Assembly (NCBI RefSeq): GCF_019801965.1
Contig: NZ_JAHVIA010000002.1
Span: forward strand, 62,001-126,000
DNA from: Salipiger bermudensis
GTDB lineage: Bacteria; Pseudomonadota; Alphaproteobacteria; Rhodobacterales; Rhodobacteraceae
Length of the DNA: 64,000 bases
Direction: 5' to 3'
Position numbers and translations under genes: made by a program. This document shows positions 43,188 to 52,188 of this stretch, in pieces (the first letter of the stretch is position 1; every line of letters begins with the position of its first letter). Below the pieces are notes generated by a model. The model had not been told where the DNA came from, made no database searches, and was given only the letters and a program-made list of their open reading frames with translations.

Positions 43188-44477
43188 TTAACCGTCGGCG
43201 ATCTTGTGCCGCCGCCGCACGCTGTCCGGGCGCCCGGGAAGCGCGAGGCGGGCGTCGTTGCGCGCCTGCCGGGAGACAATCTTGCCCTTGGAGATCACGC
43301 AGAGCCGGTCGGGGCGCAGCCGCAGCGCCTCGATGCTCGAGCCAGCATCCATCACCAGCAGCGAGGCCATCTTGCCGGCGGCGAGGCCATAGTCGTCCAG
43401 ATGCATGATCCTGGCGTTCTCTTCCGTGACCATGGTGAAGCAGCGCGCCATCTCCTGCGGCGAGGTCATCTGCGCCACGTGCAACCCCATGAAGGCCACG
43501 TCGAGCATGTCGGCGGTGCCGAGCGAATACCAAGGGTCGCGCACGCAATCCTGACCCCAGCCGACGGTGATGCCATGTGCCTGCATCTCCTTCACACGGG
43601 TCAGGCCGCGGCGCTTGGGGTAGGTGTCGTGGCGGCCCTGCAGGGTGATGTTGATCAGCGGGTTGGGAATGGCCGCGATCCCGGCCTCGGCGATCAGCGG
43701 CAGCAGTTTCGAGACGTAGTAGTTGTCCATCGAGTGCATCGAGGTCAGGTGCGAGCCCGCCACCCGGCCCTGCAGCCCGAGCCGCTGGGTTTCAAAGGCC
43801 AGCGCCTCAATATGGCGCGACATCGGGTCGTCGGTCTCGTCGCAATGCAGGTCGACCAGCAGGCCGCGCGCGGCGGCGATCTCGCAGAGCTCGCGCACCG
43901 AGGCGGCGCCGTCGGCCATGGTGCGCTCGAAATGCGGGATGCCGCCGACCACGTCGACGCCCATGTCGAGCGCGCGGAGGGTGTTGGCCCGCGCCGTCGG
44001 GTCGCGGTAGAAGCCGTCCTGCGGGAAGGCCACGAGCTGTAGATCTAGGTAAGGTTTCACCACCTCGCGCACGTGCAGCAGCGCCTCGACGCCCTTCAGC
44101 GTGTCGTCGCAGGTGTCGACATGGCTGCGCACCGCCAGCAGCCCCATGCTCACCGCCCAGTCGCAATAGGTCAGCGCGCGATCGACCATCTCGTCGACAC
44201 TGGCGATCTGCTTGAGCTCGCCCCAGAGCGCGATGCCCTCGAGCAGGGTGCCGGAGGCGTTGATCCGCGGCGTACCGTAGCTCAGCGTCGCATCCATGTG
44301 GAAATGCGGATCGACGAAGGGCGGCGAGACCAGGTCGCCCGCGGCGGCGATCACCTCGCCCGCCTCCGCGCCGGTCAGGTCGCCGATGGCGGCGATGCGG
44401 TCACCGGTGATGCCGATGTCCTTGACGGTGCCGTCGGGCAGGGTGCCGCCGGTGACGAGGATGTCGAAGCTGGCCAT
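43188..44477 (-). CDS. Cytosine deaminase-like amidohydrolase
   Basis: 429 residues of the amidohydrolase superfamily, CodA-like: metal ligands H58 and H60 in FVDPHFHMD, VDLHCDETDDP and GSHLTSMHSMD for the next ligands, and WGQDCVRDPW with the catalytic Asp. It most likely deaminates cytosine or a related base; the substrate could also be isoguanine or creatinine-like compounds. It follows the nucleoside-type ABC importer on the same strand (2 bases after the last permease), so it probably acts on what the importer brings in. Confidence 0.87.
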   Translation of the reverse strand: MASFDILVTGGTLPDGTVKDIGITGDRIAAIGDLTGAEAGEVIAAAGDLVSPPFVDPHFHMDATLSYGTPRINASGTLLEGIALWGELKQIASVDEMVDRALTYCDWAVSMGLLAVRSHVDTCDDTLKGVEALLHVREVVKPYLDLQLVAFPQDGFYRDPTARANTLRALDMGVDVVGGIPHFERTMADGAASVRELCEIAAARGLLVDLHCDETDDPMSRHIEALAFETQRLGLQGRVAGSHLTSMHSMDNYYVSKLLPLIAEAGIAAIPNPLINITLQGRHDTYPKRRGLTRVKEMQAHGITVGWGQDCVRDPWYSLGTADMLDVAFMGLHVAQMTSPQEMARCFTMVTEENARIMHLDDYGLAAGKMASLLVMDAGSSIEALRLRPDRLCVISKGKIVSRQARNDARLALPGRPDSVRRRHKIADG

Positions 44478-44478
44478 C

Positions 44479-45426
44479 TTAGCGCTCTCCGCGGTTGAAG
44501 GGGGTCATCAGGGCGGCGGGCACCCGGGCGCGCCGCGACATCAGGATCAGGGCGAGGATCGACAGCAGGTAGGGGATCATCAGGAACACCTGGTAGGGCA
44601 CCACCTGTCCCATGCCGGTCTGCTGCAGCCGAACCTGAAGCGCGTCGAACCCGGCGAAGAGCAGCGCACCGAGGAGCGCCTTGCCGGGCTTCCACGCGCC
44701 GAACACCACCAGCGCAATGCAGATCCAGCCGCGCCCGTTGACCATCTCGAAGAAGAAGGACGAGAAGGCCGACATGGTCAGGAAGGCGCCGCCCACCGCC
44801 ATCAGACCCGAGCCCACGATCACCGCGCCGATGCGGATCGCGCCGACCGAGAGGCCCTGGGCTTCGACAGCGTGGGGGTTCTCTCCGGCGGCGCGCAGGG
44901 CGAGGCCGAGCGGCGTGCGGTAGAGCACCAGCGCCACGATCGCGACGCAGGCGAAGGCGGCCCAGGTCAGCGCGGTCTGGGAAAACAGCGCCTGGCCGAG
45001 CCAGGGCAGGTCCGACAGGCCTGGGATGTGCAGGGTCTGGAAGGGCTCGATGCGGGGCGGGTTGGTGACCTCGGGCAGCGCCAGCCGGTAGGCGTAATAG
45101 GCCGAGGCGGTGGCCAAGAGCGTGATGCCGAGGCCGACCACGTGCTGCGACAGGCCGAAGGGCACGGTCAGCACGCCATGCAGCGCGCCGAAGGCCATGC
45201 CGGCGAGCATCGCCACGGCGACGCCGGTCCAGAGCCCGCCGCCCGCGTAGACCGTCATCCAGCCGGCGAAGGCGCCGATCACCATGATGCCCTCGATGCC
45301 GAGGTTGAGCACGCCGGCGCGCTCGCAGATCAGCTCGCCCATGGTGGCGAAGATCAGCGGCGAGGCGATGCGCAGCACCGCGGCCCAGAAGCTGGCGGAG
45401 ATCAGGATATCGGCGATCTCGGTCAT
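44479..45426 (-). CDS. Nucleoside-type ABC importer, permease 2
   Basis: 315 residues, about eight helices, with the signature GELICERAGVLNLGIEGIMVIGAFAG near the N-terminus as in the BmpB/NupQ-like permeases of the nucleoside/riboflavin group. Start at 45426 (MTEIADILISAS) overlaps the upstream permease stop by 4 bases. The C-terminus ends SRRARVPAALMTPFNRGER. Confidence 0.9.
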   Translation of the reverse strand: MTEIADILISASFWAAVLRIASPLIFATMGELICERAGVLNLGIEGIMVIGAFAGWMTVYAGGGLWTGVAVAMLAGMAFGALHGVLTVPFGLSQHVVGLGITLLATASAYYAYRLALPEVTNPPRIEPFQTLHIPGLSDLPWLGQALFSQTALTWAAFACVAIVALVLYRTPLGLALRAAGENPHAVEAQGLSVGAIRIGAVIVGSGLMAVGGAFLTMSAFSSFFFEMVNGRGWICIALVVFGAWKPGKALLGALLFAGFDALQVRLQQTGMGQVVPYQVFLMIPYLLSILALILMSRRARVPAALMTPFNRGER

Positions 45427-46472
45427 CCGCGCACCACCCGGTATCGTGTCAGAAGGATTGCCAGCACCATGAAGAGCAGCGCCGCAGCGAGCAGGATGTC
45501 GGCAATGTAGGTGGGGACCTCGGCGGCGCGTGACATGCTGTCGGCGCCGACGAAGATGCCCGCGACGAAGAGCGCAGAGACCACCACGCCCAAGGGGTGC
45601 AGCAGCGCCAGCATGGCGACGATGATGCCGGTATAGCCGAAATCGGGCGAGAGATCGGAGGTCAGGTTGCCCTTGAGGCCGGCGACCTCGGAGAAGCCTG
45701 CAAGCGCCGCCAGGCCGCCGGAGATCAGCGCGGTCTTGACCAGCACCCGGCCCACCGGGATGCCGGCGAAGCGCGCCGCCTGCGGGTTCTGGCCGACAGC
45801 GCGGATCTCGTAGCCCAGCGTGGTGCGGGTCTGCATCACCCAGACGCCGGCGGCGCAGATCAGCGCCAGGGCAAAGCCCCAGTGCAGCCGCAGCCCCTCG
45901 ACGATGCGCGGCAGGCGGGCGTCGCGGGGCAGGGCGGGGGATTTCGGCCAGCCCATGCCCATCGGATCCTTCAGCGGGCCCTCGAGCAGGTAGGAGATGA
46001 ACAGCGCCATGATGAAATTCAGCAAGAGCGTGGTGACCACCTCGTCGACCCCGAGCCGTGTCTTCAGCAGCACCGGGCCGAGCAGCACCAGCGCGCCGGC
46101 CACGATGGCGCCGAGCGCCATCAGCGGGATCGCCAGCGGGCCGGGAAGACCGAGCTGGGTGCCGATGACCACGGTCATCAGCGCGCCGGCATAGAGCTGC
46201 GCCTCGGCGCCGATGTTCCACAGCCGGGCGCGGAAGGCGACGGCCACGGCGAGGCCGGTGAAGATTAGCGGCGTGGCGCGGTTGAGGGTCTCGAGCGTGG
46301 CGAATCTCGACCCCACGGCGCCCTTCACGATGAGGCCGAAGGTCTCGAGCGGGTTGGCGCCGGCGATGGCGGCGAGGCCTGCTGCCAGCGCGATGGTCGC
46401 CAGGATGGCGAGCGCCGGCAGGCCCAGCGTGCGGGCCGGGGAGGGCGCGGCGATGGGGTCTAGTCGCATCAT
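45423..46472 (-). CDS. Nucleoside-type ABC importer, permease 1
   Basis: 349 residues, about ten helices, with FRARLWNIGAEAQLYAGALMTVVIG as the family loop and GLGYEIRAVGQNPQAARFAGI-type coupling region (here TLGYEIRAVGQNPQAARFAGIP). With the other permease it makes the membrane channel. It lies 102 bases downstream of the ATPase; that gap holds an intergenic element (46497-46553). Confidence 0.9.
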   Translation of the reverse strand: MMRLDPIAAPSPARTLGLPALAILATIALAAGLAAIAGANPLETFGLIVKGAVGSRFATLETLNRATPLIFTGLAVAVAFRARLWNIGAEAQLYAGALMTVVIGTQLGLPGPLAIPLMALGAIVAGALVLLGPVLLKTRLGVDEVVTTLLLNFIMALFISYLLEGPLKDPMGMGWPKSPALPRDARLPRIVEGLRLHWGFALALICAAGVWVMQTRTTLGYEIRAVGQNPQAARFAGIPVGRVLVKTALISGGLAALAGFSEVAGLKGNLTSDLSPDFGYTGIIVAMLALLHPLGVVVSALFVAGIFVGADSMSRAAEVPTYIADILLAAALLFMVLAILLTRYRVVRG

Positions 46473-46496
46473 GGGTGCACCTGGCGGAGAGGGCGG

Positions 46497-46553
46497 TTCG
46501 GGGGCGCTGCCCCCGGACCCCCGGGATATTTTGGGCCAGAAGAAGACAGGGGC
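46497..46553 (+). repeat. Rhodobacterial intergenic element inside the ABC operon
   Basis: TTCGGGGGCGCTGCCCCCGG hairpin, then ACCCCCGGGATATTTTGGGCCAGAAGAAGACAGGGG. Same order of parts as the copies near 43099-43168 and 60351-60419. It lies between the ATPase and the first permease, oriented against the transcription of these genes. Confidence 0.7.
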
Positions 46554-46574
46554 GTCGGTCTGGGGAGGGCGGGG

Positions 46575-48116
46575 TCAGGCGGCATGGTCGAAGCCTTGGC
46601 CGGCCATCCACTGGCCGAGCTCGGCCGGGGTCTTTTCGCCGCGGGCGAACTCGGGCGAGAGCCGGCCGCCTGAGATCACCCGGATCACGTCGGAGAGGGT
46701 GAGGATCTCGTCGAGATCCTCGGAGATCAGCAGCACCGCGGCGCCGGCGTCGCGGGCGGCGATGAGCTGCTCCTGGACATAGGTCACGGCGCCGATGTCG
46801 AGCCCGCGCACCGGCTGGTTGGCGAGGATGATGCGCGGGGCGGCCTCGAGCACGCGGCCCAGGATGAGCTTTTGCATGTTGCCGCCGGAGAGCAGGCGGA
46901 TGCGGGCCTCGGGACCGGGGCAGCGCACGTCGTATTTGGTGATGATGGCCTCCGTGGCGCGGCGGGCGGCGGCCCAGTCCATCCAGCCGGCGCGGGCAAT
47001 GGGGGCGTCGCGGTAGCTCTCGAGGACGGCGTTCTCGGTCAGGCTGAAATCGGCCACCGTGCCGGTGCGGTGGCGATCCTCGGGGATGCGGCCAATGCCG
47101 GATAGCAACGCGCTGCGCGGACTCCAGCCGGTGACCGGGTGGCCGGCGATCTCGAGCCTGCCGGAGGCGGGCGCCTCGAGCCCCGAGATCAGGTCGGCGA
47201 GCGCACCCTGGCCATTGCCGGAGACCCCGGCGAGGCCGAGGATCTGGCCCGCCTTGAGCTCGAGATCGACGGCTTTGAGCCCGGGCCGGTTGCCCTGCGG
47301 CGCGGTGCTCACGCCATCGAGCCGCATCAGCACGGCGCCGGGGCGGGCCTCAGCGGGGGCGGGGGCCTCGATCTCTGCGCCGACCATGAGGGTCGCGAGC
47401 TGGTGGCGGTCGGTGGCTTTGGTGGCGGTCTCGCCCACCAACTTGCCATGGCGCAGCACCAGCACCCGCGAGGAGATCGCCATGACCTCGTGCAGCTTGT
47501 GCGAGATGAAGATCACCGACAGCCCCTGCTCCACCATCTTGCGCAGGGTGAGAAAGAGCGCATCAGCCTCCTGCGGCGTCAGCACCGCGGTGGGCTCGTC
47601 GAGGATCAGGATGCGGGCATCGCGGTAGAGCGCCTTGAGGATCTCGACGCGCTGCCGCTCGCCCACCGAAAGCTCGGCGACGCGGGCGTCGGGATCGACG
47701 AGCAGGCCGAAATCCTGCGCCAGCGCCTGCAGCTTGCGCCGCGCGGCGGGCTTGCCAAGGCCGGGGGACCAGAGCGATCCGGTGCCAAGCAGCACGTTCT
47801 CGAGCACGGTCATGTTGTCGGCGAGGGTGAAATGCTGGTGCACCATGCCGACGCCGGCGGCCAGCGCGGCGCCGGGCTGGCCCGGGGGCAGGGCCTGGCC
47901 GAAGACCTCGACCATGCCCTCGTCGGCGGTGTAATGGCCGAAGAGGATGTTCATCAGCGTAGTCTTGCCGGCCCCGTTCTCACCCAGCAGCGCCACGACA
48001 TCGCCCTTCGCCAGCGAGAAGCTGATCGCGTCGTTGGCGGTGAGCGCGCCGAAGCGCTTGGTGATGCCGGAGAGGCGCAGGACGGTCTCGCCCTGCGCCG
48101 TGTCTTGGTCTGTCAT
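46575..48116 (-). CDS. Nucleoside-type ABC importer, double ATP-binding protein
   Basis: 513 residues with two ABC modules: first Walker A LLGENGAGKTT (44-54), VHQHFTLADNMTVLENV, signature LSVGERQRVEILKAL, Walker B ILILDEPTAVLTPQE; second, degenerate Walker A (LAGVSGNGQGAL), signature LLSGGNMQKLILGRVL. This one-chain double ATPase is typical of the BMP-family nucleoside and sugar importers. Start at 48116 (MTDQDTAQGE) shares one base with the binding-protein stop. Confidence 0.93.
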   Translation of the reverse strand: MTDQDTAQGETVLRLSGITKRFGALTANDAISFSLAKGDVVALLGENGAGKTTLMNILFGHYTADEGMVEVFGQALPPGQPGAALAAGVGMVHQHFTLADNMTVLENVLLGTGSLWSPGLGKPAARRKLQALAQDFGLLVDPDARVAELSVGERQRVEILKALYRDARILILDEPTAVLTPQEADALFLTLRKMVEQGLSVIFISHKLHEVMAISSRVLVLRHGKLVGETATKATDRHQLATLMVGAEIEAPAPAEARPGAVLMRLDGVSTAPQGNRPGLKAVDLELKAGQILGLAGVSGNGQGALADLISGLEAPASGRLEIAGHPVTGWSPRSALLSGIGRIPEDRHRTGTVADFSLTENAVLESYRDAPIARAGWMDWAAARRATEAIITKYDVRCPGPEARIRLLSGGNMQKLILGRVLEAAPRIILANQPVRGLDIGAVTYVQEQLIAARDAGAAVLLISEDLDEILTLSDVIRVISGGRLSPEFARGEKTPAELGQWMAGQGFDHAA

Positions 48117-49147
48117 CAGGAGGAGGTGGGCTCGCTGTCGTCGATCTCGACGGTGAACTCGCCGGCCTTGATGGCGGCCTCCCGTTCGGCCACGAGGTCG
48201 AGCGCCTCCTGCGGCACCTTGCCCTCGAACGTGCCGAGCGGGGCCAGAGAACAGCCGCCTTCCTTCATGAAGCTGTAGACGCCGTAATTGTCGGCCTCGA
48301 AGCTGCCCTCCGCCACCTTGGCGAGTGCTGCCTGCAGGGTCGGCTCGAAATGCCACAGCGCCGAGGCGGCCACGGTGTCGGGATAGTCGGACTGGGTGTC
48401 GATGACGTTGCCGATGGCGAGGATGCCCTTCTCCTGCGCCGCGTCGGAGACCCCGAAGCGCTCGGCGTAGAGCATATCGGCGCCGTTCTCGATCATCGCG
48501 AAGGCGGTTTCCTTGGCCTTGGGCGGATCGAACCAGGAGCCGATGAAGCTGACCTGGAAGCTGGCGTCGGGCTTCATTTCCTTCACGCCCGCCATGAAGG
48601 CGTGCATCAGGCGGTTGACCTCCGGGATCGGGAAGCCGCCGACCATGCCGATATTGCCGGTCTCGGTCAGCGCACCGGCGATGATGCCCGAGAGATAGGA
48701 GGCGTCCTGGATGTAGTTGTCGAACACCGCGAGGTTCGGGTAGGCCGGGTCGGGCATGAAGGACGAGCCCATCAGGAAGGCGGTGTCGGGGTAATCGAGC
48801 ACCACCTCTCGGGCCTCCTGCTCGACGCCGAAGATCTCGCCGATGATGAGCTTGGCACCGGCCTCGGCATATTCGCGCATGACGCGCGGATAGTCGGTAT
48901 TGGCGGTGTTTTCCGAGAAACTGTAGGTGATCTGGCCGGCTTCCTTGGCGGCCTCGGCGGCGATGTGGATGCGGCTCACCCATTGCTGCTCCACCGGCAC
49001 GGTGTAGATCCCGGCGACCGCGATCGGCTCTTGCGCGAGCAGGCGCGAGGGCAGAAGTCCGGTGCCCGCCGCGGCGGCGAAACCGGCCGTGCCCATGAGC
49101 ATGCGGCGGCGGCTGAACTGGGTGAGAAGCGTGCGTCTGTCGGTCAT
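48116..49147 (-). CDS. BMP-family substrate-binding protein
   Basis: 343 residues from the ATG at 49147. The N-terminus has a twin-arginine-like pattern (SRRRMLMGTAGFAAAAGTGLLPSRLLA), so it may be exported folded or as a Tat-type lipoprotein-free protein. The mature protein has the PnrA/Med-type periplasmic fold (VMREYAEAGAKLIIGEIFG; NIGMVGGFPIPEVNRLMHAF; WFDPPKAKETAFAMI). Such proteins bind purine or pyrimidine nucleosides. It heads the importer operon that ends with the deaminase. Confidence 0.88.
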   Translation of the reverse strand: MTDRRTLLTQFSRRRMLMGTAGFAAAAGTGLLPSRLLAQEPIAVAGIYTVPVEQQWVSRIHIAAEAAKEAGQITYSFSENTANTDYPRVMREYAEAGAKLIIGEIFGVEQEAREVVLDYPDTAFLMGSSFMPDPAYPNLAVFDNYIQDASYLSGIIAGALTETGNIGMVGGFPIPEVNRLMHAFMAGVKEMKPDASFQVSFIGSWFDPPKAKETAFAMIENGADMLYAERFGVSDAAQEKGILAIGNVIDTQSDYPDTVAASALWHFEPTLQAALAKVAEGSFEADNYGVYSFMKEGGCSLAPLGTFEGKVPQEALDLVAEREAAIKAGEFTVEIDDSEPTSS

Positions 49148-49300
49148 GTGGCCCCCTGGCTTTGGTCTAAATTTTGACCAGACGGTAAGCGTTTCGGCAG
49201 GGGCTGGCAAAGGAAGAAGCGTCGCATGCGGCGCAAACCGCATGCCCGGTAATCATTGGCGTCGCGCGGTGCCCGCGAAACGGGCAGGGGCGGCGCCGCG

Positions 49301-50296
49301 TCAGCCGATGGCGTGACGCCAGCTCGCGGAATAGGCGCCGGTGACGTGATGCTCGAGCTGGCGCTCGATATCGCCCAGCAGGCTCGAGGCGCCGAAGCGG
49401 AACAGGTCCGGCCGCAGCCAACGGTCGCCCAGCTCTTCCTTGACCAGCGCCAGGTAGGTGATCGCGTCCTTGGCCTTGGAGATGCCGCCGGCGGGCTTGT
49501 AGCCGACGCGGTAGCCGGTTTCCTCGTAATACTCGCGGATCGCTCGCATCATCACCAGGCTCACCGGCAGGGTGGCGTTGACGCTTTCCTTGCCGGTCGA
49601 GGTCTTGATGAAATCGGCGCCGGCCATCATGCAGACCATCGAGGCGCGGGCGACGTTCTGCAACGTGCCGAGCTCGCCGGTGGCGAGGATCGCCTTCACA
49701 TGCGCCTCGCCGCAGGCCTCGCGGAACTGGCGCATCTCGTCGTAGAGCCCCTCCCAGTCGCCGGTCAGCACCAGACGGCGCGAGATCACGATGTCGATCT
49801 CGCGGGCGCCGGCCTTGACGCTCTCGCCGATCTCGGCAAGCCGCAGCGGAAAGGGCGAGAGCCCGGCGGGAAAACCGGTCGAGACCGCCGCCACCGGGAT
49901 GCCGCTGCCTTCGAGCGCGCTGACCGCGGGGGCGATCATGTCGTGGTAGACGCAGACAGCGCCGGTGGTCAGACCCTGCATCCCGAGCGCCTCGAGCAGG
50001 TCTTCGCGCACCGGCTGCCGCGCCTTGGCGCAGAGCCGCGCCACCCGGCCCGGGGTGTCGTCGCCGGCCAGCGTGGTCAGGTCGATGCACGAGATTGCGC
50101 GGGCCAGCCAGGCCGCCTGGAAATCCTTCTTGAGGCTGCGCCGGCCGGGCAGGCTGGCGGCGCGGCGCTCGATGGCCGAACGGTTGGCGCGGGCGCGCAT
50201 CACCCGTTCCATGTCGAGCGGCATGCCCGGGTTGCGGGGCTCAAGCGTTTGCGGCAGCTGGGTCACGGTCATCGGGGCCTCGGTGGTCTCAAGCAT
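49301..50296 (-). CDS. deoC: Deoxyribose-phosphate aldolase
   Basis: 331 residues of the longer DeoC type. Schiff-base Lys in GADFIKTSTGK; a second Lys in ...GYKPAGGISK; ISRRLVLTGDWEGLYDEMRQF in the middle. It splits deoxyribose-5-phosphate into glyceraldehyde-3-phosphate and acetaldehyde, completing nucleoside salvage started by the importer next door. Start at 50296 (MLETTEAPM), with GGAGCGAG upstream; an upstream ATG at 50326 is possible. The binding-protein gene follows 153 bases on. Confidence 0.95.
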   Translation of the reverse strand: MLETTEAPMTVTQLPQTLEPRNPGMPLDMERVMRARANRSAIERRAASLPGRRSLKKDFQAAWLARAISCIDLTTLAGDDTPGRVARLCAKARQPVREDLLEALGMQGLTTGAVCVYHDMIAPAVSALEGSGIPVAAVSTGFPAGLSPFPLRLAEIGESVKAGAREIDIVISRRLVLTGDWEGLYDEMRQFREACGEAHVKAILATGELGTLQNVARASMVCMMAGADFIKTSTGKESVNATLPVSLVMMRAIREYYEETGYRVGYKPAGGISKAKDAITYLALVKEELGDRWLRPDLFRFGASSLLGDIERQLEHHVTGAYSASWRHAIG

Positions 50297-50388
50297 GTCT
50301 CGCTCCTCCGGCCCCGACCGTCGCACGCCCCCATGGCGCAGGCAAGAGAGGCCGTGGCGTTACCGCAATCGCAGCCCCTCCCATGGGC

Positions 50389-50432
50389 GCAACCCCCCTG
50401 CCTTCTCTACGTTCCAAATACTCAAAAATTAT
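50389..50432 (-). repeat. Degenerate rhodobacterial intergenic element
   Basis: On the minus strand it reads GAGTATTTGGAACGTAGAGAAGGCAGGGG, close to the GGAGTATTTTTGACGAAGAGAAGGGCAGG tract at 60391-60420. The GC hairpin part is not clear here, so this is a partial copy. Confidence 0.4.
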
Positions 50433-50534
50433 CCTGCCCTCGCCACCGCCACCACGCCGGTCATCTCGACCGCGATCGCCCCATGGCAATCCCCGCCGGG
50501 GCAGGACAGACTGCGCGCAAAAGGGAGGAACACC

Positions 50535-50879
50535 ATGATCGCCATCATCTTCGAAGTCACCCCCGCCGAGGGCAAGCGCGACGCCTATCTCGACATCGCC
50601 GCCGCCATGCGCCCGCTGGTCGAAGAGGTCGAGGGGTTCATCTCGGTGGAGCGCTTCGAGAGCCTGACCAACCCGGGCAAGCTGCTCTCGATCAGCTTCT
50701 TCGAGGACGAGGCGGCGGTGCAGCGCTGGCGCCAGCTCACGGCGCATCGCGGCGCGCAGCGCAAGGGGCGGGAGGAGATCTTCGCGGGCTACCGGCTGCG
50801 GGTCTGCCACGTTCTGCGCGATTACGGCATGGAGGACCGGGCCGAGGCGCCGCAGGACAGCCTGGCCGAACACGGCTGA
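50535..50879 (+). CDS. Antibiotic-biosynthesis monooxygenase (ABM)-fold protein
   Basis: 114 residues. MIAIIFEVTPAEGKRDAYLDIAAAMRPLVEEVEGFISVERFESLTNPGKLLSISFFEDEAAVQRWRQ is the single ABM ferredoxin-like domain, which dimerises. Members include heme-degrading and quinone monooxygenases as well as proteins with no known reaction. AAGGGAGGAA lies 4-13 bases before the ATG. Isolated gene; substrate unknown. Confidence 0.85.
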   Translation: MIAIIFEVTPAEGKRDAYLDIAAAMRPLVEEVEGFISVERFESLTNPGKLLSISFFEDEAAVQRWRQLTAHRGAQRKGREEIFAGYRLRVCHVLRDYGMEDRAEAPQDSLAEHG

Positions 50880-51003
50880 CACGCGACATTCGGCAGACAG
50901 GAGCGTCAGGCCGGCCAGGGGCTCCGAGGCGACGGGCTGAGGCCCGGCGGCGAGACGGCATGGGCGGGGCCCGCAGGCCCCGCTCCGCTTCGTAGTGAAG
51001 GGA

Positions 51004-52188
51004 TCAGATCCCGGATTTGACGATCGCTTCCGCGAGGATCGGCACCGAGGTCTTGTTCAGGCCCGCGATGTTGAGGCGCGAGTCGCCGACCATGTAGATG
51101 CCGTGATCGCGGCGCAGGGTCTCGACCTGCTCCGGCGTCGCGCCGAGGCGCGAGAACATGCCGCGGTGCTGGGCGAGGAAGCCGAAGCGGTCCGAACCCG
51201 ACAGGCGCTGCAGCTCGGAGGCCAGCTGCTCGCGCAGGCCCAGCATCGAGTTGCGCACTTCCTCCAGTTCGGCGGCCCACTCGGCGCGCAGCGCCTCGTC
51301 GGTCAGCACCATGGTCACCAGCCGCGCGCCGTGATCCGGCGGGAAGGAGAAGTTCTGCCGGTTGAGGTAGTTCAGGCTGTCCTGGTTGAGCTTGCGCTGG
51401 CCGGCATCCTTGCTCACCGCCATCAGCAGGCCGGTGCGCTCGCGGTAGATGCCGAAATTCTTCGAGCAGCTCGCTGCGATCAGCACTTCCGGCATCTTCT
51501 CGGCCACCATGCGCACGCCCTCGGCATCGGCATCGAGCCCGTCGCCGAAGCCCTGGTAGGCGATGTCGATCATCGGCACCGCCTCGCGCTCTAGCAGCAG
51601 CTCGATCACGGCCTTCCACTGCGGGATGTTGAGGTTGGCGCCGGTCGGGTTGTGGCAGCAACCGTGCAGCAGCACCACGTCGCCCGGCATCACCTGGTGC
51701 AGGTCAGCGATCATGCCGGCGAAATCGACCGAGCGAGTCTCGCTGTCGAAGTAGCGATACGAGATGAACTCGATGCCCATGTGCTTGAGGATCGACAGGT
51801 GGTTCGGCCAGGTCGGATCCGAGACGAAGACGCGGGCCTTGGGGTTGGCCATGCGAATGAGGTCAAAGGCCTGGCGCACCGCGCCGGTGCCACCCGGGGT
51901 CGCCGCGGCGGCGACGGTCTCGCGCGCGACCGCATCGCCCAGGACCAGCTTGACCATCGCGTCGGCAAAGCCCGGATCGCCTGCGAGCCCGGTGTAGGAC
52001 TTGGTGGTCTCGGTTTCCCAGAGCTGCTTCTCGGCGGACTTGATGGCGCGCATGATCGGGGTGTTGCCGCTGGCATCCTTGTAGACGCCGACGCCGAGGT
52101 CGATCTTCTGCTCGCGCGGATCCTCGCGATAGGCCTGCATCAGGGCGAGGATCTTGTCGGCGGGTTGCTCTTTGAGGTTCTCGAACAT
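51004..52188 (-). CDS. Aromatic/aspartate aminotransferase, class I
   Basis: 394 residues from the ATG at 52188 (MFENLKEQPADKILALMQAYREDPR). PLP Lys in AASCSKNFGIYRERTG; LHGCCHNPTGANLN and GDSRLNIAGL are further active-site regions (the conserved Arg near the end). This is the TyrB/AspC class; the LGLREQL and CCHNPTG variants suit aromatic amino acids with aspartate also accepted. Its ATG shares one base with the sseA stop, so they are one unit. Confidence 0.93.
   Translation of the reverse strand: MFENLKEQPADKILALMQAYREDPREQKIDLGVGVYKDASGNTPIMRAIKSAEKQLWETETTKSYTGLAGDPGFADAMVKLVLGDAVARETVAAAATPGGTGAVRQAFDLIRMANPKARVFVSDPTWPNHLSILKHMGIEFISYRYFDSETRSVDFAGMIADLHQVMPGDVVLLHGCCHNPTGANLNIPQWKAVIELLLEREAVPMIDIAYQGFGDGLDADAEGVRMVAEKMPEVLIAASCSKNFGIYRERTGLLMAVSKDAGQRKLNQDSLNYLNRQNFSFPPDHGARLVTMVLTDEALRAEWAAELEEVRNSMLGLREQLASELQRLSGSDRFGFLAQHRGMFSRLGATPEQVETLRRDHGIYMVGDSRLNIAGLNKTSVPILAEAIVKSGI

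Noticed and set aside
50965..50984. GCGGGGCC-CGCA-GGCCCCGC hairpin after the aminotransferase stop
   Set aside because: No T-tract on either strand and very common sequence composition; not called a terminator.
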